A DNA stretch of 64,000 nucleotides from Mycobacterium stomatepiae (GTDB lineage: Bacteria; Actinomycetota; Actinomycetes; Mycobacteriales; Mycobacteriaceae), in NCBI RefSeq assembly GCF_010731715.1, contig NZ_AP022587.1:1-64000 (forward strand). The letters are read 5' to 3'. The first letter of the stretch is position 1. Each line of letters starts with the position of its first letter. Below the pieces are notes generated by a model. It saw only the letters and a program-made list of their open reading frames with translations, did not search any database and was not told the origin of the DNA. This document shows positions 1 through 10,011 of the stretch, one piece after another. Position numbers and translations under genes: made by a program.

Positions 1-1039
1 CTTCATCTGGGGGCCGATCGCCGACCGCTTGGGCGGACCAAGGTACTGGCGGCGACCATCTTCACTTTCGCGATCTTCACCGGGCTTTCGGCCATGGCGG
101 AAAACGTCTGGGAGCTTGCCGTGTTCCGTTTCATCGCGGGTGTCGGGATCGGGGGCGAATGGGCCCTCGCCGGGACCTATGTGGCCGAGGCCTGGCCAGA
201 GGATCGGCGCAAGATGGGTGCGGGCTATTTGCAGACCGGTTACGCGGGCTTCTTCTTCGCGGCGCTCAATTACACGATCGGAGTTCACTTCGGTTGGCGC
301 GCAATGTTTCTGATCGGCGCGGTACCAGTGGTGGTCGCAATTCTGATCCTGACGCGGGTGAAGGAGACCGAGAAATGGCAGCGCGTCGAGGCGGCGAGCT
401 CGGTCCAGACGAATCCTGCGTGAAATCCTTGGCGTGCGCTACCGGCGTCGCACGTGGGTGGCGTGCGGGCTACTGACGATTGCGATCGTGGGCTTGTGGG
501 CGGGCACCGTTTACGAACCGACGGCCGTGATTCAGCTCGCCAGCACGCGGGTCTGGGCAGGGTGACGCGACCAGAACGGCTTCGTGGGCGACGGGCTTGT
601 TGTCGATCGGAACCATCCTGGGCTGTCTCGTCCTGCCGGTGATCGCGGAGCGCGTCGGACGCAGGAAGACGTGCGCGATCTATTTCGAGGGAATGGCGGT
701 CGCGATCACGGGCAGCTTCGGCTGGGCGTTCTATCTGCCCAACGGCCTCGCGCCATTTATCGCGTGGCTGTTCGTGCTGGGCTTCTTCGGCGGCAAATTC
801 GCGCTGTTCAGTCTCTGGCTGCCCGAGCAGTTCGAGACGCGGGTGCGCGCAACGGCGTTCGCATTCTGCACGTCGATCAGCCGGTTCGTCGGTGCCGGCG
901 TGAACTCTTGCTCGGCGCGGCAGTGCTGCACTCATACACCCTGGGCTTCCCCGTTGCTCTGACGGCGATCGTGTTCTTAGCCGGACTGTTCATCATTCCG
1001 CTGGCGCCCGAGACGCACGGCGAGATGCTGCCCCAGTAG
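1..1039 (+). pseudogene. MFS transporter, 5'-truncated by window edge, several frameshifts
   Basis: The translated pieces fit a metabolite:proton major facilitator superfamily permease. The first piece contains the loop-2/3 motif (GPIADRLG then RTKVLAAT) and the segment IAGVGIGGEWALAGTYVAEA. Later pieces carry the membrane segments LPVIAERVGRR, TGSFGWAFYLPNGLAPFIAW and a C-terminal PLAPETHGEMLPQ. The pieces lie in different frames, with breaks near positions 34, 412, 580-597 and 900. The break near 34 looks like loss of one C (GGC CGG ACC reads GGC GGA CC). The gene starts left of the window. Its 3' end overlaps the convergent padR gene by 47 bases. The family is clear, the substrate is not. 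Confidence 0.85.
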
Positions 1040-1670
1040 GGGATTCGTCGTCTTGCGCGGGCCAGCCTGAAGTGAACGAATACGGTGGCACCGTAGCGCC
1101 GGTCGCCGGCGTGACGCCGGTCCATTCCGCAAGCGCGTCTTCGGCCCAGCGAGCCCAGCGGATAACCGCCTCGTGTTGTCCCATCAGTAGCTTGCCCGTG
1201 ATCGCGGCGACGGGCAGGCGATCAGGGAATGGCCCACCCGTGGTGGTGTACTCCGTTGATCTGTCCATGATTTCAGCGAGTCGCGCCTCGGCGTCGGCCC
1301 GGATTTCGGCCACCGTCGAGCGGAACTGATCGACGTCGCCGGCGTCGGCGAACGCCACCTTGATCATCGCTTCGGATTCCATCCGCATCCCGGCGGCGGG
1401 TGCATCCAGCCAGTCGCGCAGCGCGTCGCGCCCGGCGTCGGTGATCTCGTAGACGGTGCTGCGCCGTTTGCCCGTGAAGGTGACCGTCGAGTCGGCTAGG
1501 CCCGCGGAGGCCAGCTTCTTCGGCTCCTCGTAGATCATGCTGGCCGCCCGTGGCCAGAACCAGCTCAGTGCCCGCTCCATCTGTTGTGCGAGTTCATAAG
1601 TCGTGAACGGCCGGATAGAGAGCAGCCCGAGGATCGCGAAGGATGTCGGGCTCAGCTGCTTGCGAGACAT
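993..1670 (-). CDS. PadR-family transcriptional regulator
   Basis: A 225-residue protein starting MSRKQLSPTSFAILGLLS. The N-terminal winged helix (about residues 8-85) has the family pattern, with MIYEEPKKLASAGLADSTV in the recognition region and VYEITDAGRDALRDWL in the wing. The C-terminal half is the helical dimerisation domain (Vir_C-like). PadR proteins usually repress an adjacent, often divergent, detoxification or transport gene and their own gene. Here the divergent neighbour is the nitronate monooxygenase gene, and the gap holds an inverted repeat at 1705-1727. The last 25 residues are low in similarity to the family and overlap the broken MFS gene, so the natural stop may have been lost. 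Confidence 0.9.
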   Translation of the reverse strand: MSRKQLSPTSFAILGLLSIRPFTTYELAQQMERALSWFWPRAASMIYEEPKKLASAGLADSTVTFTGKRRSTVYEITDAGRDALRDWLDAPAAGMRMESEAMIKVAFADAGDVDQFRSTVAEIRADAEARLAEIMDRSTEYTTTGGPFPDRLPVAAITGKLLMGQHEAVIRWARWAEDALAEWTGVTPATGATVPPYSFTSGWPAQDDESPTGAASRRASRAPAE

Positions 1671-1704
1671 GGGTTGAGAATACTCCAGATCGGACTAATA
1701 TGGA

Positions 1705-1727
1705 AAATGCTCCGATATGCAGCATTT
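1705..1727. promoter_or_regulatory. Candidate PadR operator (inverted repeat)
   Basis: A perfect inverted repeat, AAATGCT, nine bases, AGCATTT, lies between the divergent padR and nitronate monooxygenase genes. It ends a few bases before the AGGAGG ribosome binding site at about 1730. PadR regulators are known to bind spaced palindromes in such gaps. That this repeat is the operator is inferred from its position and symmetry. Confidence 0.5.
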
Positions 1728-1740
1728 CTGAGGAGGCGGC

Positions 1741-2797
1741 ATGCCCGATTCGACCGACAACGCGCCTCGCTTTGCGACGCGGTTGACCCGCGAATACGCC
1801 CTGCGCTACCCGCTCGTTGGCGCGGGTATGGGATTCATTGCACACGAACGGCTCGCTGCGGCGGTCACCAACGCCGGCGGATTGGGTGTACTCGGCGCCT
1901 CCCCGGATCCTGCCGAAAGCCTGTCCGTGATGGTAGAACGGTTGCGCGCCTTGACCTCTGGCCCGTTCGGCGTCGATCTCATCTGTGCCAACACGGGGCT
2001 CGGCCCGGCCAGCACCGACGAACATGTCGACGAATGCATCCGCCTGAACGTGCCCCTGGTCGTGTTTCACCACGACCCGCCCCCGCACTGGGTCAGCGCT
2101 GCGCGCGGCGGGAATACGCGTGTGGATGCAGGCGTCGTCACCGGAGATTGCCGCAATGGCAATCGGATTCGGCGTCGGCGGAATCGTCGCGCAGGGCAGC
2201 GAAGCAGGTGGCCATGCCCGCGGACGCACACCGTTGGACGCGCTGTTGCGTATCGTCCGGCACAACTGGCCCGACATGCTTCTGCTGGCGGCCGGCGGTA
2301 TTTCCGACGGTACGGCCGCAGCCGCCGCTCTACGGGCTGGTGCGGACGGGGTATGGGTGGGCACCGCCCTGGTCGCCGCGACAGAAGCCAATGCGCATCC
2401 CGAGTACCAGCGTCGACTCATCGATATGCCCGGTAAGACGTTGCGTACCAGGGCCTTCGGACCTGAGTGGCCCGATCAACCCTACCGGCTTCTGGCGACC
2501 CCCGCGGTGCATAGCGCCGAGGCAAGCGCTGCTCAGCACAACGGGACCATCGGGCGCACACGACTATTTCCGCACTCGGTCAACCTGCCCTACGACCTGC
2601 CGGCGAGGTCGGCTGCCCCGACTCCCGAGACCAGCGGTGATTGGGAGTCAATGGTCTATCCGGCCGGGCAGGGAGTGGGCGCGGTTCGGCGCATCGCGCC
2701 CGCCGCCGAGATCATCGAGCAGATGATGAGCCAGGCGCGCGCATATTATTGCCGTCCACGTCAAGGCTCAGCGGGTGGTAATGCCGACATTCAGTAG
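1741..2797 (+). pseudogene. Nitronate monooxygenase (2-nitropropane dioxygenase family), one frameshift
   Basis: FMN-dependent TIM-barrel enzymes of this family oxidise alkyl nitronates. The first 120 codons read MPDSTDNAPRF...RYPLVGAGMGFIA and PLVVFHHDPPPHWVSA. The reading frame then changes near 2095-2105, and the second part continues with RVWMQASS, GIVAQGSEAGGHAR (flavin phosphate and catalytic region), LLAAGGISDG and AGADGVWVGTALVA. Joined, the two parts give a near full-length protein of about 350 residues, so a small indel is the only visible lesion. Start: ATG after AGGAGG. It is divergent from padR, which probably controls it. Because no large part is missing, a sequencing error is a real alternative to a true pseudogene. 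Confidence 0.85.
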
Positions 2798-2994
2798 GGT
2801 CTCGCACATTTCGTTCTCCGTTCGGGACGCCGAGGTCAGCGCCCGATGGTGGGCCGCGCTATTAGACCTGACCGAAATCGACCGGGTGGCCGGTGATGGA
2901 TGGCGCGGGATCTTGCTGATGCATCCGACTACGCGGACCATCATCGAGTTCCAGCAGCACGACGCTAATCAGGGTGAGACATTCGATAGACGTT
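2781..2994 (+). pseudogene. Glyoxalase/VOC protein, N-terminal half only
   Basis: Starts MPTFSRVSHISFSVRDAEVS and continues ARWWAALLDLTEIDR through IIEFQQHDANQGETFD. This is the first beta-alpha-beta-beta-beta unit of a vicinal oxygen chelate protein. After about position 2994 the reading frame stays open to 3161 but the sequence no longer looks like VOC: it lacks the second metal-binding half and becomes hydrophobic and cysteine-bearing. The 3' half has therefore been replaced or deleted. The start overlaps the end of the nitronate monooxygenase gene by 17 bases, so the two were probably an operon. The stretch 2995-3175 contains nothing I recognise. Confidence 0.7.
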
Positions 2995-3175
2995 CACAGC
3001 TGAGGGTGCTTCGTGTGGCCTGTGCCGGGCGCATGGCGATCGCCCATCTCAGTTGCGAGTCCGATTGCTACGTGCTGGCCAACATTCGTTGTTTGGTCTG
3101 CACACTCGCCCTGCTGTCCATATTTGTCTTAGCGGTGGTTTGGGTTTGCAGTGGGCCGTGACTCGGCGCGGGCCG

Positions 3176-4765
<1,590 letters not shown>

Positions 4766-4766
4766 C

Positions 4767-4782
4767 TATCTGGATACAGATA
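4767..4782. promoter_or_regulatory. Candidate TetR operator (perfect palindrome)
   Basis: TATCTG-GATA-CAGATA, with perfect 6-base arms, sits in the 128-base gap between the divergent GMC oxidoreductase and TetR genes. TetR repressors commonly bind such a repeat between themselves and their target. Binding by the neighbouring TetR protein is an inference. Confidence 0.45.
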
Positions 4783-4878
4783 CAATCAGATGATGACTGC
4801 CTTCACATAGTCTGGCGCTAACAGCGCAGGTTGTCCTAGTCTTTGCATCATGGGACGCGTGCGATCAGAAGGTTTGGA

Positions 4879-5496
4879 ATGAGGGATTACGACGGGAAGA
4901 CCGCGACGGAGCGGGTCGCCGAGCGCCGTGCCCGGTTGGTCGACGCGGGCATCGAGTTGTTCGGCGAACAGGGCTACGCCGGCACTTCCATCCGGGCGGT
5001 GCTGCGACAAGCTGGGCTGCGCGATCGTTATTTCGGCGAGAGCTTCGCCGATCTGGACGCGCTGCTGGCTGCCGCCTACGACCAACTCATCGACGAGGAA
5101 GTCAGCGTTTGCCGTGTCGCGATCGACGCCACCAGTGGGGCCTCGGAAGGGGCGCGGGCGATGATCGATGCGATCAGCCGCGCGCTGGACGGTAAGCCCG
5201 GCCACGCGCGCATCAAGCTTCGCGAGGTGTTTGCGGGCGGGCCCATCGTTGCGGTCCAACGCGAGGTAGGGCTTCGCAAACTGGCCCAGCTCGTCGCCGA
5301 TTTGTTGCCGGCGGCGGGCGGCGTCGACGACCGCAGACGGTTGTTGCTCGGCGTCGGGGTGGTGGCCGCAGCCGACGCGTACTTACTCGCCTGGCTGGAC
5401 GGTGAATTAAAGGTGACGCGTGAAGAAGTGGTCGACCTCGTGACGCAAGTATTCGATTCGCTGGCGGCCGACATGGTGGTCAGCCCGTCGGGATAG
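4879..5496 (+). CDS. TetR/AcrR-family transcriptional regulator
   Basis: A 205-residue protein from ATG 4879, chosen because AGAAGG lies 6-8 bases upstream and the DNA-binding domain begins at once. The helix-turn-helix region (about residues 12-60) reads RARLVDAGIELFGEQGYAGTS and IRAVLRQAGLRDRYFGESFADLDALL. The second helix pattern is slightly unusual (no Y-x-H-F). The C-terminal ligand and dimer domain is all helical. It is divergent from the broken GMC oxidoreductase, with a palindrome in the shared promoter region. The inducer is unknown. Confidence 0.9.
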   Translation: MRDYDGKTATERVAERRARLVDAGIELFGEQGYAGTSIRAVLRQAGLRDRYFGESFADLDALLAAAYDQLIDEEVSVCRVAIDATSGASEGARAMIDAISRALDGKPGHARIKLREVFAGGPIVAVQREVGLRKLAQLVADLLPAAGGVDDRRRLLLGVGVVAAADAYLLAWLDGELKVTREEVVDLVTQVFDSLAADMVVSPSG

Positions 5497-5640
5497 CAGT
5501 CAGATGGCCGTCGACTTGCAGCAGGGCGTGGGCTTTCAGCGTCGACTTGGGCGCAGCTAGGGTATTCACCGGCGCGTGTTGTCCACGGTGTGCCAGTATC
5601 CCTGGTCCGCGATCGCGCCAGTGGCGGTTGCAAACGCTCG

Positions 5641-6492
5641 TCAGTAACCGATCGACGCCAGGCAGGAACCGCGTGGTTCTTGGTAGTACCCCAGCGCCAT
5701 CAGGTTCAGCATGTAGACGACGCGCAAACCGTGGTCGAAACACCATCGCAAAAGCTCCGCGTTGCGCAACGGAACAAGAAATCCATTCCAGGAGAACGCG
5801 TTTGCGTCGGCGATCAACGCCATCAGATCTTCGTTGCTCACGGCAACAGAGTGGCCGGTGAAACCGACGTCGGTCGTGTACGCGGTGATCTGGCCGTCGC
5901 GTTCGACGACCTTTGCCGATCCGTGCGCGATCGCATCGCGCAGTTCGCCACTGCGGTCGTGGCCGTGCACCTGTAGACAGAGTTTGTCGCAGTCGGCCAA
6001 ATCCGCTTCGTGGGCCGCGCGCACGTCGAATCCGCTGATCTGCATCGACAGGGTTTGCCTTGGATTGCGGCGAGGGGTTCACGGACCTGGAAGCCGAGCT
6101 TGGTGTAAAGGCTCATCGAACGGTTGTGATATGCGACCTGTACCAGCCGCACTCCCAATGCCTGCTGCTCGGCGCTTCGGTCCAGCACGGCCTGCATCAA
6201 GCGCGGCCGACGCCGCTGTCCTGGACATCGGTGGCCACGCTGACCGGGCCCACGCCGAAGATTGCCGAACGTTCGTCGAGAAAATTGCTACCAACGACCC
6301 GATCGTCGGATTCGGCTACGACGCTGAAGTATCCGGGTGCGGCTGTAACGCCGCGACGAGATCATGGGCTTGCTGCACCGAGCGGAAATCCGACGGAAAG
6401 TTGTGCCGGGCAGCGATCGCGTTGAAAGCCTTGTAGCAGATGCGCGCGCCCTCGTTGGCGTCCGCCTGCGTCATGGGGCGTATGCGGGTCAT
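5641..6492 (-). pseudogene. GNAT-family acetyltransferase, several frameshifts
   Basis: Starts MTRIRPMTQADANEGARICY, an N-terminal GNAT fold. The acetyl-CoA loop follows in the next frame as DVQDSGVGRA, and continues in a third frame as QAVLDRSAEQQALG and LVQVAYHNRSMSLYTKLGF. A second GNAT-like half (FDVRAAHEADLADCDKLC to LMALGYYQEPRG) is in a fourth segment. The breaks near 6315 and 6200 each look like loss of one base (CAC CCG GGA TAC; CGC GCx TTG ATG). The joined protein would be about 280 residues, like tandem-domain mycobacterial GNATs. Its substrate is unknown. Confidence 0.8.
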
Positions 6493-6650
6493 CTGGTGTC
6501 CTTTATCCGTCGCCAGCACTAACGACGTAGCCTACCTAGTTGACCGGCAGCTAAACACCCTGCGGCTGAAAGGCTTACGCTTCCAGTAAGGAGCGAGTGT
6601 CTTTCAGGGAAGCGAAACACAAGGGGAGAGCCCGGTACGTGAGGAGGTGC

Positions 6651-7160
6651 CTAACCGCCGATTACGAAGCAGCGACCACTGCTCGTCGCAAGCAGGACCT
6701 CTTGGACCGCGGACTTGTCGATCGTCGAGAATTCGAAGCGATGGGTTTGTTGGCCGGCCTCGATGGCAGCATCCTGAGACTCGTTGGTGCCGTCCTTCTT
6801 ACGCACGATCGCAGTGACCTTGTCCGGCTTCGACAGATTCTGCGGCTCGTGGAAATACCAAATCTCGATACCCGCTCCGGCTGAATTCGCTTGCCAGCCA
6901 TCGGAGTAGTAACACGCCGGGTTGCCCTCGGCGTCCGGCGGAGGCGGTGTGCAGATCGATAAGCCGACGCAATCGGGCGCTGCGCTGGTCGTTCCCGCCG
7001 GCACAACGGTCGTGGCGGGGGCAACGGTGGTGCTGCTGCTAGCCACGGGTTTCGCTGAGCTGGAGCCCGATGTGTTGGGTCCAGAAGCCTGGTGCGAGCC
7101 ACAGGCGGTGACGGCAACCCCCAGTGCTATTGCTGCGAGGGGGAACAAGCTGCGAAGCAT
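6651..7160 (-). CDS. Putative lipoprotein of unknown function
   Basis: A 169-residue protein with a signal peptide ending in the lipobox VTAC (Cys20). It is therefore expected to be exported, acylated and anchored outside the cell membrane. A Ser/Thr/Pro/Ala-rich linker (residues 21-60) is followed by a folded part with several cysteines (SICTPPPPDAEGNPACYYSDGW). The C-terminus reads EIWYFHEPQNLSKPDKVTAI and ends in GRCFVIGG. I do not recognise the family. It lies downstream of the SRPBCC gene on the same strand but is about 100 bases away. The 130 bases between it and the GNAT gene show no gene. Confidence 0.75.
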   Translation of the reverse strand: MLRSLFPLAAIALGVAVTACGSHQASGPNTSGSSSAKPVASSSTTVAPATTVVPAGTTSAAPDCVGLSICTPPPPDAEGNPACYYSDGWQANSAGAGIEIWYFHEPQNLSKPDKVTAIVRKKDGTNESQDAAIEAGQQTHRFEFSTIDKSAVQEVLLATSSGRCFVIGG

Positions 7161-7262
7161 CGTCTTAGGCCTTCTATTAGCGAAGCGGCGTCAGTTGCTG
7201 ACGAATACAGAGCTAACACTCGACGCGCTCGCATGGCAAGAGGCCCGGCGGTACACCGTCGC

Positions 7263-7766
7263 CTAGGAGTGGTCGGCGATCCGTGGTGGTGAAGCGCTGC
7301 ACCGCGGGATGCTCTCAGACAAACCTTCGCCGAGGGTCTTCTCGAGCTTGCCGCCCACCAAGGGGATTTTGACCTGCACTTTGACCGCGAACCGCAACTG
7401 GGTGCCATCGCCGGTCGGTTCCAGCCACGCTTCCGCGCGAGCCCCGCCCACCCCGGGCGAAGTCGAGACGTTGACCTGTCCGAGAACCTGACCGTCATCG
7501 GCCGGTTTCCACGTCTCCTCGTGCACGAGTTTCAGTTCGCCCGGTGCGAATTTGGCGACCGGGCCGGGCAAGAGCTGCCGCCCCAGGTGCTGAGTTACGC
7601 GCACTGTCACGCTGCCGTCGGGGTCGACATTCAGCGAGTCCAGGGTGGTGGTCTTGGTATCCCCGAGAGCGATCCGGGCCAGCCAATAGTCCTCGCGGCT
7701 GAACGCCGCGTGGATTTGTCGAACACTGGCAGGCGATTCAGTCACGATGTCGAATGAGCGGGGCAT
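7263..7766 (-). CDS. DUF2505-type SRPBCC (START-like) protein
   Basis: A 167-residue cytosolic protein, MPRSFDIVTESPASVRQIHAAFSR..., with the helix-grip pattern of SRPBCC lipid/polyketide-binding folds. WLEPTGDGTQLRFAVKVQVKIPLVGGKLEK near the C-terminus (residues about 115-145) is typical of DUF2505, common in mycobacteria. No catalytic residues can be assigned. The last 15 residues (PRCSASPPRIADHS) look out of frame. One lost base followed by a second small loss would turn IPAVQRFTTTWIADHS into what is seen, so a pair of compensating indels is possible. The natural tail is inferred from the family, not observed. Confidence 0.75.
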   Translation of the reverse strand: MPRSFDIVTESPASVRQIHAAFSREDYWLARIALGDTKTTTLDSLNVDPDGSVTVRVTQHLGRQLLPGPVAKFAPGELKLVHEETWKPADDGQVLGQVNVSTSPGVGGARAEAWLEPTGDGTQLRFAVKVQVKIPLVGGKLEKTLGEGLSESIPRCSASPPRIADHS

Positions 7767-7853
7767 AGCAACTCATTCTTACCAAAGTCGCGGCCGACGT
7801 GTTGGGCTTGCTCGAATCGATTGAACGTCAGGGGAACTAGCGCGCGATGACGA

Positions 7854-8609
7854 CTACTGCTTGTCGACTTTGGCAACGATCTGTTTGGCGGCGGTGACAC
7901 CCGCGTCACCCGGATCCTTTCCGCACGCCTCGGTGTCAATCACAACGTTGTTCCGAACCGTCAGCGCCCGTTGACAGGTCTGGGACATCGAGTCGGTGCC
8001 CTTGCTCAGACTCACGCTTACGGTAGTGCTGAGTATCCCGTTGGCATTGGAAACCGGTCCCACCTTCCATTGGATGTTCGGGGCGTCCGGTTCGCCGCCG
8101 GGAACGGTTTCCTGGCGGTTGGCGCAGGTGGGCCAGCGCTGGGCCGAGGTGTTGAAGAAGGCGCTCGCCTGGTCGGCGGACGGAAACAACACCACGAACT
8201 GGGTGACATCGGGGTTCGGATCGTTTGAACCTGGGGGGATGGGCGCGAGGTCACGCTCGCCGTGCACCGCGGTGTTGCCGCTGCCGCCATAGATGGGCGC
8301 TAAGCCCTCGCCGGTGATGAAGAGGCACTCGGCGGGGAACTTGTACCCCTTGGGGAATACCTCGGCGCTTTTGTCCTCTTGCAGCGTGTCGAAGGTCTTG
8401 TCGGCCTTGGAGCCCGTGGCCCCCAGCACGGTGTCGACTTCGGCGGGAGTCAGCAAGAGGTTCGCGAGCGCGGCTTGCGCGAGGGGAGGCTTCGATGACG
8501 TCGTGGTTGTGGTCGACGACGAAGCCGTGCCACCCTCGTTGCCACCGCCGCAGGCAGCGACCAATATCCCGGTAGTGGCCACGGCGGCGGCGACTGCAAA
8601 TTGACGCAT
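7854..8609 (-). CDS. PknH-like extracellular sensor-domain lipoprotein
   Basis: A 251-residue exported lipoprotein with signal peptide and lipobox LVAACG (Cys20), a Ser/Thr linker, then a domain like the extracellular sensor of kinase PknH and the LpqQ/LppH-type lipoproteins. Visible marks are LLLTPAEVDTVLGA, PAECLFITGE, FPSADQASAFFNTSAQRWPT and CQRALTVRNNVV near the end. Cysteines at CLF, TCANRQ, TCQR and EACG match the disulfide-forming positions of the family. The ligand is unknown. A paralogous but frameshifted copy lies directly upstream at 8800-9554, and both share a promoter element. Confidence 0.88.
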   Translation of the reverse strand: MRQFAVAAAVATTGILVAACGGGNEGGTASSSTTTTTSSKPPLAQAALANLLLTPAEVDTVLGATGSKADKTFDTLQEDKSAEVFPKGYKFPAECLFITGEGLAPIYGGSGNTAVHGERDLAPIPPGSNDPNPDVTQFVVLFPSADQASAFFNTSAQRWPTCANRQETVPGGEPDAPNIQWKVGPVSNANGILSTTVSVSLSKGTDSMSQTCQRALTVRNNVVIDTEACGKDPGDAGVTAAKQIVAKVDKQ

Positions 8610-8686
8610 CGTTGGTGCCTTTCCTGCTCGACTCGACAGGGTTCCGCGCGCCCGCGCGTCAGCTATCGACTGATTGTTTGCGGATG

Positions 8687-8700
8687 GAGCATACGACAGC
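8687..8700 (-). promoter_or_regulatory. Conserved promoter element upstream of sensor-domain lipoprotein gene
   Basis: GCTGTCGTATGCTC on the minus strand is identical over 14 bases to the element at 9586-9599 ahead of the paralogous gene, while surrounding sequence has diverged. It contains TATGCT, a good mycobacterial -10 hexamer (TAnnnT). Promoter function is inferred from this conservation and position, about 80 bases before the start codon. Confidence 0.45.
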
Positions 8701-8799
8701 TGCCAGCGTCCCGCGGTGTTTGCGGACGGAACGACACGCTCAAAGCTGCCGGTGAGATCGCAGCGTGAACTACCGGATTCGTGCCGGCGGGCGCGGTGC

Positions 8800-9554
8800 C
8801 TACTGTTTGTCGACTTTGCCGGCGATCTGATTGGCGATGTCGATGCCCACGTCTCCGGGGATCGGGCGGCAACCGTCGACGTCGATCGCGATGTTGTTGC
8901 GCACGGTCAGCGCCCGCTGACAGCTTTTATCGATCGTCTTGCCGTCCTTGGTGAGGCTTATAGACACGGTCGTACTGAGAACTCCGTTGGCATTGGATAC
9001 CGGTCCTACTTTCCAACCAAAGCCCGAAGACTTCGCGCTATCGGGGACTGTGCCTTGACGGTTGGCGCAGGCGGGCCAGCGTTGGGCCGAGGTGGTGAAG
9101 AAGGCACTCGCCTGCTGGGCGGACGGGAACATCACCACGTATTGGTTTGCGTCAGGGGTCGAACCATCTGACTCGGGCGAGGGGACGCTGACTCTCTCCC
9201 CGCGAACCCCGGTGTTCCCGCTGTTGGAATACACCGCGCGAGGCCGGGACCGGTGATGTACAAGCATTCGTCGGGGAACCTGAATCCCGGCGGGCCCACG
9301 CCCGCGGTTGGGTCTTCCTGCAACGAGTCGGACACTTTGTCGGTCCGCGAGCCGGTGACTCCCAGGACACCGTCGACGTCGGTCTCGCTGAGCAACAGAT
9401 CCTGCAGGCTGCCCGGCGGGAGCGCCTGCTTGGTGGAACTCGACGGGGCCGTCCACGAGGACGTGGTGCCGGTGCCGCCCCCGTTGCTATCGCATCCGGC
9501 GATCAGCATCGCGGCGGCGGCGACCGCGACCAGGGCGGGTAGCTGACGCGTCAT
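8800..9554 (-). pseudogene. PknH-like sensor-domain lipoprotein, paralog with one frameshift
   Basis: Starts MTRQLPALVAVAAAAML with lipobox LIAGCD and follows the 7854-8609 protein closely (DLLLSETDVDGVLGVTG, PDECLYITGPGLA). At about 9240 the frame breaks. Restoring one base in the CTCGCGCGGTGT stretch gives GLA-x-VYSNSGNTGVRGE, and the rest is intact to DIANQIAGKVDKQ. The two genes are a tandem duplication that diverged. A single-base lesion in an otherwise complete gene could be a sequencing error or a recent inactivation. Confidence 0.85.
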
Positions 9555-9585
9555 TGCGTGCCTTCCTGCTGGAGTCGATTCGGGT

Positions 9586-9599
9586 GAGCATACGACAGC
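9586..9599 (-). promoter_or_regulatory. Conserved promoter element upstream of lipoprotein paralog
   Basis: The same 14-base element as at 8687-8700 (minus strand GCTGTCGTATGCTC, -10 candidate TATGCT), placed 32 bases before the ATG at 9554. The spacing is compatible with a short leader. Confidence 0.45.
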
Positions 9600-9642
9600 A
9601 GTTGGCCGCCACCGCAGAACGACCGAGCTGTCAAACTGTGGT

Positions 9643-10011
9643 GTGCCCGAAATCTGCTTCGCCTCGGTAGCGCCGATCGTTCCCGTTCGAGATCTCGACA
9701 TCGCGTTGGATCGTTACCGCCGATTGGGGTTCGATGCCCGCGGCTACGACGGGCCTGAGCGCTACGGTTTTGTCGACCGTGGGGCGGTATCGATGCACCT
9801 CACCGAGTGGGCCGAGCATGATCCGCTGCGCACGGCAGCCGGCGTGTACCTCTACGTCAGCGACGCCGACGCCCTCTACGCGGAATGGGCGGCGCTGCAG
9901 GATCTCGGTGGGCGCCTGGTGGAGCCCGCCGATACTCCTTACGGCTTAAGGGAATTCGCGTACATCGATCCCGACGGGACCTTACACCGCGTCGGTTCGC
10001 GGGGAAGTTGA
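9643..10011 (+). CDS. Glyoxalase/bleomycin-resistance-type VOC protein
   Basis: A 122-residue protein from GTG 9643 covering two complete VOC repeats. It opens ICFASVAPIVPVRDLDIALDRYRRLGFDARG, has VSMHLTEWAEHDP in the middle, and ends LREFAYIDPDGTLHRVGSRG with the usual metal/ligand Glu region. Length and organisation fit bleomycin-binding-like proteins that sequester small molecules, but no resistance role can be claimed. The 3' end overlaps the convergent transporter gene by about 30 bases. Confidence 0.85.
   Translation: MPEICFASVAPIVPVRDLDIALDRYRRLGFDARGYDGPERYGFVDRGAVSMHLTEWAEHDPLRTAAGVYLYVSDADALYAEWAALQDLGGRLVEPADTPYGLREFAYIDPDGTLHRVGSRGS

Noticed and set aside
2995-3161. Open frame continuing the VOC gene with a hydrophobic end (LALLSIFVLAVVWV)
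   Set aside because: It is not homologous to VOC proteins and ends beside the GMC gene; probably chance reading after a deletion.
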